The position numbers were made by a program, and so were the translations under genes. A stretch of DNA of 64,000 nucleotides from Streptomyces brevispora (GTDB lineage: Bacteria > Actinomycetota > Actinomycetes > Streptomycetales > Streptomycetaceae), in contig NZ_VIWW01000001.1 in the NCBI RefSeq assembly GCF_007829885.1, forward strand, positions 62,001 through 126,000, read 5' to 3'. Positions within the stretch are counted from its first letter, which is position 1. Each line of letters starts with the position of its first letter. The notes beneath the pieces are model-generated. The model was given only the letters and a program-made list of their open reading frames with translations, did not search any database and had not been told where the DNA came from. Shown here in pieces: positions 34,980-43,776 of the stretch.

Positions 34980-35336
34980 GACATCCCTTCTCTTGTGCTC
35001 GGTCCGGTCCGTGACCGACTCCGTGGACGGCCCCCGCTCACGGAGCGGCGGCGATCCAGCTCTCCAACTGTTCACGGGCGGTCGACGGGGTCCTCCACGA
35101 GAACGGCGAGTTCGCCGTCGCGGGGTTCCAGCGTACTGAGGGCGGGGCGGCGGTGGCGGACCTCGACGCCGGCCCGGCTCCCGACGAGAGACTTCCCCAG
35201 TTGCCTTTAAAAACAGACCTGTTGGTCTAGGCTCGGCATGCTCCCGGTGCCGCAAGGGAGTTCGACGTGTCCGGAAGGGTTCATTGTTCGTGGCTGGGGC
35301 TGTGGTCTGCAAGGTCGCCGGGTCGAGGCCGACGTG
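34980..35336. other. Gap with a possible gene remnant
   Basis: 357 bp without a gene. On the minus strand a short reading TPSTAREQLESWIAAAP ends in a stop near 35040, and LEPRDGELAVLVEDPVDRP lies in another frame; these look like the end of a decayed gene but I cannot name it. An operator-like palindrome lies at 35215-35228. Confidence 0.4.
35215..35228. promoter_or_regulatory. TetR-type operator-like palindrome upstream of cvnA
   Basis: AGACC-TGTT-GGTCT in an A/T-rich context (TTTAAAAACAGACC...). Perfect 5-bp arms with a 4-base spacer. About 110 bp before the cvnA start. No TetR gene is adjacent, so the regulator is unknown. Confidence 0.4.
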
Positions 35337-36929
35337 GTGAGCCGTACCCGTAGCGGGCCGGGGGCCCGCCCGGCGGTCGTCTGGCCGGTGGCCATGGTGC
35401 TCGCGGCGGCCTGTGCGGTGTCGGCCGCCCTTGCCGCGGATGCCGAATGGCGCCGGATCCTGGCGGCCGGCTGCGCCGCCGCCACCGTCCTGTTACTTGC
35501 CCGGGTGCTGCTGCTCGGCCGGGAGCTGGCCGTCGAGCGCACCCAGCACGCCTCGGCGGCCGGGATCGCCGCCGCCAGGGGCGCCGAGGTGGCCCATCTC
35601 GCCACGGTCCGGGTCCCGGTGATCGCCCAACGGCTGCGCACCGGGCAGCGGTTGGACGGTGCGCCGGGGCCGCTGGCCCCGCCGTGCGACACCGGCGAGC
35701 AGTTCGCCGGGGCCCTGGCCTCGGTGGTCGTCGCACTCGGGTCGGACGAGGCCGTGCAACGGGAACGCGCCTTACGCGACTCGGTGCAGGCCGCCTTCGA
35801 GTCCGTGGCGCGCAACATGCACGTGATGGCCACGGTGCAGCAGCAGGTACTCGACCAGGTCGAACGCTCCATCGACGACCCCGCCCTGATGGCCGATGTG
35901 ATGAAGGCCGATCACGCGGCCTCGCAGATGACCCGTAAGGCGCAAACCCTCCTGGTGATGTGCGGCATCTGGCCCGCCCGTCGGGAGACCCGGCCGGTCT
36001 CGCTCTACGACTGTGTACGGGGCGCGCAGTCGCGCATCGTCGAGTTCGGACGGATCGAGGTCCACGGCGGGCAGACGCTGTTTGTGGTGCCGCCGGCGGT
36101 GGAGGGGCTGATGCACGCCGTGGCCGAACTCCTGGAGAACGCCACGGTCTTCTCGCCCTCGCCTTCCCACGTCGTGGTCAGCGTGCGGGAGGTGGGCGCC
36201 GGTGCGGTCGTCGAGATCGACGACGCCGGGCTCGGAATGCCGCCGGATGTGCTCCGGAACGCGCTGGGCCAGCTCCGCGACGACCTGGACCTGACCCGTC
36301 TGGGGGCGGTGCCCCGGCTCGGTCTGGCCTGTGTCGGGCGCTGGAGCCGGGAGCTCGGCTTCAACGTGGAGCTGAGCGGGGCCTCGGCGTACGGCGGCAC
36401 CCGGGCGGTGATGTTCGTACCCTTCCGGCTGCTGACCGAGCCGTTGTCGCAGCTCACCGCGGACCGTCGGCCGGAGGCCGAACCGACCGCACCGCCACCC
36501 CGGCCTCGACCACAGCCACAGCCACAGCCACAAGCTCAGCCTCAGCCTCAGCCGCAAGCTCAGCCTCAGCCTCAGCCGCAGCCGCAGCCGCAGCACGACG
36601 ACTTCGTTCCCGCGGACGAGGCAAGTGCGCCGGGCCGAAGCACGGTAGGCCTCCCCCGGCGGCGCAGCCGACGCGGTTCCGTTCCGGCCGCGCCTCAGCA
36701 GTCAGCGACGCGACAGCAACCGGAAAGCGGGTCCGCGACGCCGTGGACACCGGAAGCGGCACGCGCGTCGATCGCCAGTGTGGTGTCCGGCACGGCGCGC
36801 GGCCGCGCGGCCCTCGACGCGGACGAGACGCGAGCGGCACAGCCCCCCGGCCCGTCAGCGGCGCCCCCGCCGCACGGTGAACAGTCCCTGCACAGCTCCC
36901 CCCACAAGCGCGACGGAGGCCGGTCGTGA
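35337..36929 (+). CDS. cvnA: Conservon sensor-like histidine kinase CvnA
   Basis: 530 residues from GTG 35337 (GTG 35334 or 35268 also possible). Two hydrophobic N-terminal segments (WPVAMVLAAACAVSAALAA; LAAGCAAATVLLLARVLLLG), a helical region, then a HATPase domain with HAVAELLENATVFSPS (N box), EIDDAGLGMPP (G1) and RLGLACVGRWSRELG. A proline-glutamine repeat and a disordered tail of about 130 residues follow. In conservons CvnA heads a membrane complex that resembles a eukaryotic G-protein-coupled system; cvnB follows with GTGA overlap. Confidence 0.88.
   Translation: MSRTRSGPGARPAVVWPVAMVLAAACAVSAALAADAEWRRILAAGCAAATVLLLARVLLLGRELAVERTQHASAAGIAAARGAEVAHLATVRVPVIAQRLRTGQRLDGAPGPLAPPCDTGEQFAGALASVVVALGSDEAVQRERALRDSVQAAFESVARNMHVMATVQQQVLDQVERSIDDPALMADVMKADHAASQMTRKAQTLLVMCGIWPARRETRPVSLYDCVRGAQSRIVEFGRIEVHGGQTLFVVPPAVEGLMHAVAELLENATVFSPSPSHVVVSVREVGAGAVVEIDDAGLGMPPDVLRNALGQLRDDLDLTRLGAVPRLGLACVGRWSRELGFNVELSGASAYGGTRAVMFVPFRLLTEPLSQLTADRRPEAEPTAPPPRPRPQPQPQPQAQPQPQPQAQPQPQPQPQPQHDDFVPADEASAPGRSTVGLPRRRSRRGSVPAAPQQSATRQQPESGSATPWTPEAARASIASVVSGTARGRAALDADETRAAQPPGPSAAPPPHGEQSLHSSPHKRDGGRS
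36510..36594 (+). repeat. Pro-Gln coding repeat in cvnA
   Basis: Short units of CCACAG, GCTCAG, CCTCAG and CCGCAG encode alternating PQPQ/AQ residues. It forms a flexible linker after the ATPase domain. Repeat number is likely to vary between strains. Confidence 0.8.
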
Positions 36930-37372
36930 CCGGAACCATCACCCGACTCCCCGACCTGGGCTGGATGCTCCGCCCGCTCACGGAGATCCCTGGCGTCCGG
37001 CACGCCGTGGTCGTCTCCGAGGACGGCCTGCGGCTCGGGCACGCGTCCGCGGAGAGCCTCTCGGGCCCCGTGGCCGCCCTGAGCGTCGCCGAGGCGGAAT
37101 CTCTCTCGGCGGCCTGCGCGGCGATGACCATGACGGGCCGGTCCACGACCGCGCTGCTGTTCGGCGCCGGCGCCGGTGTGCGTCAGCTGATGCTGGAGTC
37201 GGACCACGGGTTCGTCCTGTTCACCCATGCCGGGGTGGGCGCGCAACTGGGTGTGGCGACCGACCTGGAGGCTGACGTGGGCCTCGTGGCACAGCAGATG
37301 CAGCTGTTGGTGGCGAAGATCGGCGCGCACCTCACCAGCCTGCCGCGGGATCAGGCCGCCGCGTCGTCATGA
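36926..37372 (+). CDS. cvnB: Conservon roadblock/LC7 protein CvnB
   Basis: 148 residues from GTG 36926. Roadblock/LC7 fold: LTEIPGVRHAVVVSEDGLRL, ESLSAACAAMTMTGRSTTAL, and LFTHAGVGAQLGVATDLEAD. CvnB proteins bind the CvnD GTPase and may act as regulator (MglB-like). Overlaps cvnA (GTGA) and cvnC (ATGA). Confidence 0.92.
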   Translation: MTGTITRLPDLGWMLRPLTEIPGVRHAVVVSEDGLRLGHASAESLSGPVAALSVAEAESLSAACAAMTMTGRSTTALLFGAGAGVRQLMLESDHGFVLFTHAGVGAQLGVATDLEADVGLVAQQMQLLVAKIGAHLTSLPRDQAAASS

Positions 37373-37728
37373 CGGACCGGCCCGAGGAGCCGAGGGCCTC
37401 GGCGATCCGCCCCTATGTGATCACCGGCGGCCGCGCGGAGACCGGCGGTGAGCCGCTGTCCTGGGAGTCCCTGGTGATGGCGACGGAGGAGGCGTTCCCC
37501 GCTTCGCTCCAGCCGGAGCACCTCGCCATCCTTGCGCACTGCGAGGGGCTCATCTCGGTAGCGGAGGTGGCCGCCCACATCGGTCAACCACCCTCGGTCA
37601 TCCAGGTGTTGCTCTTCGATCTCCTCGAATGGGGGCTGATCGTGACCCGCCCGCCCATTCCCCCGGCCGAACGCGCCGATGTGACCATGCTCAGAAAGGT
37701 CCTCCATGGTCTCGAAAGCAACCTCTGA
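37369..37728 (+). CDS. cvnC: Conservon DUF742 protein CvnC
   Basis: 119 residues. SAIRPYVITGGRAETGG at the start, a winged-helix-like body (EHLAILAHCEGLISVAEVAA, HIGQPPSVIQVLLFDLLEWG), and the typical ending MLRKVLHGLESNL. This is the DUF742 family always found between cvnB and cvnD. Overlaps cvnD by 23 bp. Confidence 0.92.
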   Translation: MTDRPEEPRASAIRPYVITGGRAETGGEPLSWESLVMATEEAFPASLQPEHLAILAHCEGLISVAEVAAHIGQPPSVIQVLLFDLLEWGLIVTRPPIPPAERADVTMLRKVLHGLESNL

Positions 37729-38398
37729 AGCCCCCTCGGAGGCCGGTGAAGCCCCCTTGACGACCGGTGGAGCTCCCTTGATGACCGACCCGCCGCGTGC
37801 CCCCGCCTCGGTCTCCGCGCCCGACTCCGGGAAGTACCTCACCTCAAGCGTCGCGGGCGCGGCGAAGATCCTGGTCGTCGGCCCGCTGGGGGTGGGCAAG
37901 ACCACGCTGGTCGGAACCGTGTCGGAGATCAAGCCGCTGTTCACCGAGGCCGCGATGTCCCAGGCGGGGGCCGGCGTCGACACCGCCGTGGACTGCGCCA
38001 AGACGACCACGACGGTCTCCCTGGACTTCGGTCGGCTGACCATCGACGGCGACCTGGTCCTCTATCTGTTCGGCACACCCGGTCAGCAGCGGTTCCTGCC
38101 GGCCTGGCGGGACCTGGCCAAGGGCGCGCTCGGCGCGCTCGCTCTGGTGGACACCCGGGATCTGACCGCGTCGTTCGACGCCCTGGGCAATCTTGAGGAC
38201 CTCGACCTGCCGTTCGCCATCGCGGTCAACACCTTCCCCGGGAGCCCCCGGTACGGCGTGGACGACCTGCGCTCGGCGCTCGATCTGCTCCCCGGGACAC
38301 CCCTAGTGACCTGCGACGCGCGTGACCGGGCGTCGTCGATCCGGGCCCTGGCCGCTCTCGTGCGCCACCTCATCGACACCGCCACGGAGCCCTCATGA
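37706..38398 (+). CDS. cvnD: Conservon Ras-like GTPase CvnD
   Basis: 230 residues. P-loop VVGPLGVGKTTLVG, switch/G3 region LYLFGTPGQQRFLPAWRDLA (TPGQ instead of DxxG), and a G4-like VNTF. A 50-residue N-terminal extension is A/P-rich; a start closer to the GTPase domain (ATG in APLMTDPP) is possible. CvnD is the GTP-binding output of the conservon. Confidence 0.9.
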   Translation: MVSKATSEAPSEAGEAPLTTGGAPLMTDPPRAPASVSAPDSGKYLTSSVAGAAKILVVGPLGVGKTTLVGTVSEIKPLFTEAAMSQAGAGVDTAVDCAKTTTTVSLDFGRLTIDGDLVLYLFGTPGQQRFLPAWRDLAKGALGALALVDTRDLTASFDALGNLEDLDLPFAIAVNTFPGSPRYGVDDLRSALDLLPGTPLVTCDARDRASSIRALAALVRHLIDTATEPS

Positions 38399-39696
38399 GT
38401 ACGCCGCACCCCACGACCGGGCCCGCCACCCACTGCCCCGTGACCGGGACCTCGACGACCGCACTGTACGGACCCGGCCTCGACGGCGACGCGATGCCCG
38501 CCCTGTACGAGGAGATGCGCCGCGCGCACGGCCCGGTGGTGCCGGTCTCCATCGCCCCCGGCATCGACGCCTGGCTCGTGGTGAGCCACCGCGAGCTGCT
38601 CCGGCTCACCCGCGAGGAGCAGGACTTCTCGCACGACCCGCGCCACTGGAGCCTGCTGCGGGAGGGGCGGGTACCCGCCGACTCGCCGCTCCTGCCGCTG
38701 GTCGGCTGGCGGCCCGCGCTGCTGTTCGCCGACGGACAACAGCACCGCAGGATGCGGGCCGCCGTCTCGGACGCGCTGGCCGGCATCAACGGACACGAAC
38801 TGCGCCGCAGCGTCCGGGGCGCCGCCGAAGAACTGATCGTGTCGTTCGCGGGGCACGGCGAGGCGGACCTTGTCGCCGACTACGCCCGCAGACTGCCGAT
38901 GCAGGTGATCACCGGGCTGCTGGGCGTGGACGACCGGACCGGCCGGGAACTGGTGGAGGCCGTCGCCGGAACGGTGGCAGCCAGCAGCGTGTCCGCCGAC
39001 GCCAGCAGGCGGATGGGCGCCATCCTGCTCGCGTTGATCGAGGAGAAGCGACGTCACCGCGGCGACGACATCACCTCGGCCCTGCTGCACCACCCGGCGC
39101 GACTCACCGATGAGGAGGTACTGCACAACCTGGTCGTGATGTTCGTCGCGGGCAACCAGACCACGGTCAACTGGATCGCCACCACGCTGCGCATCCTGCT
39201 CTGCGATCCCGCGTTCCGCTCCTCGCTGACCGGCGGGCACCTCAGCGTGGACGACGCGCTCGACCTGGTCCTGTGGCGCTTCCCGCCCACCCAGAACTTC
39301 CCCGCCCGCTACGCCACCCGCGACATGCGCTTCGGCGGCCAGGACATCCGCACGGGCGACATGCTGATCCTGGGCCTGGCAGCGGCCAACGCGGATCCGG
39401 AGATACTCCCCGGCGACGGCGCACCGGTGGTCGGCAACCGTTCCCACCTGGCGTTCGGCGCGGGCCCGCACACCTGTCCCGCACAGGACCCGGCGCGGCT
39501 GATCACCCGGACCGCGGTGGACACGATCCTGCACCGGCTGCCCGATCTGGAACTCGCCATCCCGGAGAGCGAACTGGAATGGATCAAGTCGCCCTGGAGC
39601 AAGGGCCTGGGCGCGCTGCCCGTCCGCTTCAGCGATCCGCAACTTCCACAGAGCCCGGTGCCTCCGCCCCTGGCCTCGCCGACCGCGCCCCACTGA
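38395..39696 (+). CDS. Cytochrome P450 of CYP157 type, lacking the ExxR glutamate
   Basis: 433 residues, ATGA overlap with cvnD. Heme-binding loop FGAGPHTCPAQDPARLI with the Cys ligand; I-helix VVMFVAGNQTTVNWIATTLR. In the K helix the usual ExxR is replaced: LDLVLWRFPPTQ has Arg but Val at the Glu position. Loss of ExxR is a published trait of the CYP157 family, which is known to be linked to conservons and CYP154. Substrate and redox partner are not known; it may be regulatory instead of metabolic. Confidence 0.85.
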   Translation: MSTPHPTTGPATHCPVTGTSTTALYGPGLDGDAMPALYEEMRRAHGPVVPVSIAPGIDAWLVVSHRELLRLTREEQDFSHDPRHWSLLREGRVPADSPLLPLVGWRPALLFADGQQHRRMRAAVSDALAGINGHELRRSVRGAAEELIVSFAGHGEADLVADYARRLPMQVITGLLGVDDRTGRELVEAVAGTVAASSVSADASRRMGAILLALIEEKRRHRGDDITSALLHHPARLTDEEVLHNLVVMFVAGNQTTVNWIATTLRILLCDPAFRSSLTGGHLSVDDALDLVLWRFPPTQNFPARYATRDMRFGGQDIRTGDMLILGLAAANADPEILPGDGAPVVGNRSHLAFGAGPHTCPAQDPARLITRTAVDTILHRLPDLELAIPESELEWIKSPWSKGLGALPVRFSDPQLPQSPVPPPLASPTAPH

Positions 39697-39768
39697 CTCG
39701 TCACACACGGCCCGGCGCGGCGTGCTCCGCGATTCCCCTCACCGCATCCCTCAGTCTGGAGAACCCTG

Positions 39769-41019
39769 TTGAACACGTCCCCGGTCAACTCCGCAGCCGA
39801 AAGCCGCCACCGCATGGACCCGGCGGGCGGCTGTCCGCACGCGGCCAACGCCCGCCTGCTGGCCCAGGGCGCCGTCACGCCGGTGATCCTCCCCGGCGAG
39901 GTGGAGGGCATGGCGGTACTGGGTCACGACGCGCTCAAGGAGTTCCTCTCGCACCCCGACGTCGCGAAGAACGCACAGCACTTCGCGGCGCTCCAGGCCG
40001 GTGAGATCCCTGACGGCTGGCCGCTGAAGACGTTCGCCACGGTGCAGGGGATGACGACCGCCGACGGCGTCGACCACCGGCGGCTGCGGTCCCTGATGAG
40101 CAAGGCGTTCACCGCGCGCCGCGTCGAGGAACTGCGGCCACGCATCGAGGCGTTGACGGCCTCGCTCCTGGACGAGCTCGAGGAGGCGGCCGCCGCAGGT
40201 GACGGTGTCGCCGATCTGCGTACGCACTTCGCGTTGCCGTTGCCGATGGGCGTCATCTGCGAGCTGCTGGGCGTGGATGCCGGACACCACGACCGGCTGC
40301 ACGAGCTGTCCAACCAGATTGTCGCCACGGACATCGGCCCCGAGGAGGCGACGGCGGCCAACCGCGAGATGGTGGAGGTGCTGAGCGCGGTCGCCGCCGC
40401 CCGGACGGAGAGTCCGGGGGACGATCTCACCAGTGCGCTGATCGCGGCCCGAGAGGAGAACGGCGACCGGCTCAGTCCGCACGAGCTGATCGGCACCCTG
40501 ATGCTCACGATCATCGCCGGCCACGAGACGACGCTCAATCTGATCACCAACGCCGTCCGGGCCCTGTGCACGCACCGCGACCAGCTCGCCCTGGTTCGGT
40601 CGGGCAGCGCGAGCTGGGCGGACGTGGTCGAGGAGACGCTGCGCTGGGACAGCCCGGTCAGCTACTTCCCGTTCCGCTACCCGACACGCGACCTCAGGAT
40701 CGGCGGCACCGTGATCCCCAAGGGGACCCCGGTGCTCGCCGGTTACTCGGCGGCGGGCCGCGACACGTCGGCCCACGGTCCCGATGCCGGACGCTTCGAC
40801 ATCACCCGCACCGACGCGGCCCGGCATCTGTCCCTGGGCCATGGCGCGCACTACTGCATGGGCGCCCCGCTGGCCCGGATGGAAGCCACCGCCGCGCTGG
40901 AGCAGCTCTTCACGCGCTTCCCCGACCTCGATCTCGCCGTCCCCGAGTCCGAACTGCCGCGGCACGCAACGTTCGTGGGCAACAGCGTGCAGCGGCTTCC
41001 GGTACGGCTGCGCGGCTGA
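39769..41019 (+). CDS. Cytochrome P450 of CYP154 type
   Basis: 416 residues from TTG 39769 (TGGAGAA upstream; ATG 39814 is an alternative). Intact motifs: I-helix LMLTIIAGHETTLNLI, K-helix ExxR in EETLRWDSPVSYFPFRYPTR, heme loop LGHGAHYCMGAPLARMEATA. CYP154s are often found next to a CYP157 in conservons. Normal bacterial class I P450; ferredoxin partner not in view. Confidence 0.88.
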   Translation: MNTSPVNSAAESRHRMDPAGGCPHAANARLLAQGAVTPVILPGEVEGMAVLGHDALKEFLSHPDVAKNAQHFAALQAGEIPDGWPLKTFATVQGMTTADGVDHRRLRSLMSKAFTARRVEELRPRIEALTASLLDELEEAAAAGDGVADLRTHFALPLPMGVICELLGVDAGHHDRLHELSNQIVATDIGPEEATAANREMVEVLSAVAAARTESPGDDLTSALIAAREENGDRLSPHELIGTLMLTIIAGHETTLNLITNAVRALCTHRDQLALVRSGSASWADVVEETLRWDSPVSYFPFRYPTRDLRIGGTVIPKGTPVLAGYSAAGRDTSAHGPDAGRFDITRTDAARHLSLGHGAHYCMGAPLARMEATAALEQLFTRFPDLDLAVPESELPRHATFVGNSVQRLPVRLRG

Positions 41020-41114
41020 GGCCGGTCCTTCCGCCGCACGCCCGGGAAGGAACCTCCGGTCACGCAGGGCCGATCGCCGGCGGATCCGGCGGAGTTCGAC
41101 CTGTCAGTGTCGCC

Positions 41115-41832
41115 ATGCCCCCCTTGGACGCACCGGCCGATGCCTCCGCGACCGCCGCGGAACGGTTCCCTCTCCAGTTCGCCCGTACCCGGCGCTTCTC
41201 GCTCGGAAAGCGCGCACCTGGTGGGTCGCGGTCGCCCAGTGGTTCGCCGAGCAGGGGTTCGCGGTCCTGGTGACCGACGGGCGGGGCACACCGGGGCGCG
41301 GTGAGGCCTGGGAGAAATCGGTGCACGGCGACCGGCTCACCGTCGTGCTGGAGGACCAGATCGACGCGTTGCACGCGGCGGCGGCGCACCGCCCCGACCT
41401 GGACCTGACGCGGGTGGCGATGCGTGGCTGGTCGTTCAGCGGCTTTCTGGCGGCGGCTGCCGTGCTGCGTCGTCCGGAGGTCTTCCATGCCGCGATCGCG
41501 GGCGCGGCGTCAATCGACCGGCGGCTCTACGACACCCATGGGGAGGAAAGGTTCCTGGCCCACCCGGATTGGTTTCCGGACAACTACACCCGCAATTCCC
41601 TCCTGGGCGAGCCGGGGATCTGGTCCGGCCGCTCATGCTGGTGCACGGACTTGCCGATGACAATGTGGCCGTGGCTCACACACTGCGGTTCTCCGCAGCG
41701 CTGCTGGCCGCCGGCCGGCCGCATACGGGGCTGCCGCTGTCGGGCGCCGGTCATCTGGTCGGCCAGGAGTGGATGGCGAGCAATCCGCTGCTGCTGGAGC
41801 GGGACTGCCTGAGGAAGTCCCTGGGGCTTTGA
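41115..41832 (+). pseudogene. S9-family (DPP4-like) peptidase, internally deleted and frameshifted
   Basis: Starts normally at ATG 41115 (MPPLDAPADASATAAERFPL, QFARTRRFSLGK). From about 41217 the C-terminal hydrolase domain follows in another frame: VAVAQWFAEQGFAVLVTDGR, RVAMRGWSFSGFLAAAAVLR (Ser). At about 41620-41640 it changes frame again to RPLMLVHGLADDNVAVAHTL (Asp) and LPLSGAGHLV (His). The whole beta-propeller (over 300 residues) is gone. Clearly non-functional. Confidence 0.85.
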
Positions 41833-41928
41833 ACACGGGGTGCCGGCTGCGCCTGCCCCTGGACGAAGCGCCGGCGCTCCGGAGCCAAGTACACCGTGAA
41901 CAAGTAGACCGTGGAAGGGAAAGCCATT

Positions 41929-42399
41929 ATGAGCACATCGCAGGACCCCGAGGTCCGTCCCGGACGCCGGACCGTCGTCACAGCCGCCGGCGCTGCTTCC
42001 GTGGCTGCCGTACTCACCGCGTGCGGCGGCTCGAAGGAGGCGGCCGATTCCGGTCGCGTCAAGCAGACCGACGGCAGCGAGGCCGACGGCGGCCGGGCTG
42101 ACGTCGGGGGCACCGTTCTCGCGAAGACCACCGACATCCCGGAGGGCGGCGGCAAGATCTTCACGCGGCAGAAAGTCGTGGTGACGCAGCCCACGGCCGG
42201 TGAGTTCAAGGCATTCTCGTCGAAGTGCACACACATGGGCTGCGCGGTGTCGAGCGTCACGGACGGCACGATCAACTGCCCCTGTCACGGCAGCAAGTTC
42301 GACATGGCGACGGGCAGCGTCAAGGTCGGCCCCGCCACCGAGCCCCTGCCGGCCACCCCGATCACGGTCCAGGACGGCTCGATCAGCCTCGCGTCCTAG
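41929..42399 (+). CDS. Rieske [2Fe-2S] lipoprotein
   Basis: 156 residues from ATG 41929 (GGAAGGG upstream). N terminus has a twin-arginine-like region [20 protein letters not shown] ending in a lipobox Cys (LTAC). Rieske motifs CTHMGC and CPCHGSKFD bind a 2Fe-2S cluster. It is a small exported electron-transfer protein of the type common in Streptomyces; no partner gene is next to it. Its last 17 bases overlap the convergent gene. Confidence 0.9.
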   Translation: MSTSQDPEVRPGRRTVVTAAGAASVAAVLTACGGSKEAADSGRVKQTDGSEADGGRADVGGTVLAKTTDIPEGGGKIFTRQKVVVTQPTAGEFKAFSSKCTHMGCAVSSVTDGTINCPCHGSKFDMATGSVKVGPATEPLPATPITVQDGSISLAS

Positions 42400-43033
42400 A
42401 GCGGCCCCTCAGCCAGCAGCCGAGCACATCGTCCGTGGTGGCGACCGTGGCGACCAGGGCGAGAGTGTTGCGGATCATCGCGGGGGTGTAGTCGGCAGGC
42501 ACCCCCGCGATGGCATCGGACGGCACCACCGCCGTATAGCCGAGGTTCACCGCGTCGAACACCGCGTTGGGAATGGCCACGTTGGCCGACACCCCGGTGA
42601 CGACGAGCGTGCGACAGCCGAGGTTACGGAGCAACGCGTCCACATCCGTGCCCGCGATGGGCGAGAGACCGTGCAGCCTGCGGACGACGAGGTCCTCGTC
42701 CGCCACCTCGATCGGCTCGGCGATCCGAACCGCCGTGGTACCGGAGTGCTGCTGCACGGGCAGTCGCCCGGCGGCGCGGAAGAGCCGGGCGTTGCGGTTG
42801 GCGCCGCGGCCGTCGGGGCGGCGTTCGGCCACGGCGTGCAGTACCTGGACACCGGCCTCGTGGGCGGCGGCGACCAGCCGGGCCACATTGTGCAGCGCCC
42901 CCGAGGACCTGGCCTCCTTGGCGAGTTCGGGCAGCGCGCTGCCGGGTCCCACCACACCCTGCTGACACTCCACCGTCAGCAGGACGGTGGAGTCCGGATC
43001 GATCTGCTCGGCGAGCTGTTCCACGGACGGCAC
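42383..43033 (-). CDS. Isochorismatase-fold protein with altered catalytic residues
   Basis: 216 residues. Isochorismatase-like hydrolase fold: [53 protein letters not shown]. In cysteine hydrolases of this fold the triad is D-K-C; here the Asp position reads Glu (VECQQG) and the Cys position reads Ala (NVAIPN). So either the chemistry differs (as in true isochorismatases, which lack Cys) or it is not catalytic. Confidence 0.78.
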   Translation of the reverse strand: MPSVEQLAEQIDPDSTVLLTVECQQGVVGPGSALPELAKEARSSGALHNVARLVAAAHEAGVQVLHAVAERRPDGRGANRNARLFRAAGRLPVQQHSGTTAVRIAEPIEVADEDLVVRRLHGLSPIAGTDVDALLRNLGCRTLVVTGVSANVAIPNAVFDAVNLGYTAVVPSDAIAGVPADYTPAMIRNTLALVATVATTDDVLGCWLRGRSRTRG

Positions 43034-43144
43034 GACTGCCCCTCTCGGCGACGGAACGGGCGCGCGAGGCTAACCTCCATTGCGCGATGAGGGAAGAGGC
43101 TCCATGATTCCTGACACATAGTCAGCTATCAGGAGGGGCTTCTC

Positions 43145-43621
43145 ATGGCCGTCATTCAGCGACGGGGCCGCCGGATCATGATGACGGACGAGGAACGTGA
43201 CACCTACCTCGCAGAACAGCGCACCTGCCGGGTCGCCACCGTCGGCCCGGACGGCCGTCCGCACGTCGGGGCGCTCTGGTTCTGCTGGGACGGCACGTCG
43301 CTGTGGCTCTACTCGATCACCCGCAGCCTGCGCTGGTCGCACCTGGGCCACGACCCGCACATCGCCGTGGTCGTCGACGACGGGGTGGAGTACGGGGAAC
43401 TGCGCGGCATCGAGCTCTCCGGCGAGGTGGCGTTCGTCGGCGAGGCACCGCGTACCGGCGAACCCTGCCCCGAACTCGCTGTCCCCGAGGAGCTGTTCGC
43501 GGCGAAGTACTTCGGCATGGAGGTGATGCCGCACGACGGCCGGCACGCGTGGCTGCGGCTCACCCCCAAGGCCGTCACCTCATGGGACTTCGGCAAACTC
43601 TCCGATCCGCCGACCGTCTGA
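43145..43621 (+). CDS. Pyridoxamine 5'-phosphate oxidase-fold (split-barrel) protein
   Basis: 158 residues. TYLAEQRTCRVATVGPDGRP HVGALWF at the start and later LRWSHLGHDPHIAVVVDDG give the FMN- or F420-binding split barrel of the PPOx superfamily. Substrate unknown; no PLP-specific residues were identified. Stands alone; a hairpin follows. Confidence 0.8.
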   Translation: MAVIQRRGRRIMMTDEERDTYLAEQRTCRVATVGPDGRPHVGALWFCWDGTSLWLYSITRSLRWSHLGHDPHIAVVVDDGVEYGELRGIELSGEVAFVGEAPRTGEPCPELAVPEELFAAKYFGMEVMPHDGRHAWLRLTPKAVTSWDFGKLSDPPTV

Positions 43622-43626
43622 CAGCC

Positions 43627-43649
43627 CCCGCGGCCATCGGAGCCGCGGG
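43627..43649. terminator. Hairpin after the PPOx gene
   Basis: Arms CCCGCGGC / GCCGCGGG with a 7-base loop, 5 bp after the stop at 43621, in a convergent gap. Confidence 0.6.
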
Positions 43650-43776
43650 CGGTGACGGGTGGCGGGCTCGGGCGGATGGTGGGCACGGGCGGCCTGCGGT
43701 CAGCGACGAACGGCGGGCAGTGGCGGGCGCGGGCGGCATCGCGCACCGTCCCCGCCCCCGTCACCGCCGCCGGGCC

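Noticed and set aside
36510..36594. CRISPR-like or tandem DNA repeat
   Set aside because: The units are codons of a Pro-Gln linker within cvnA; no spacers.
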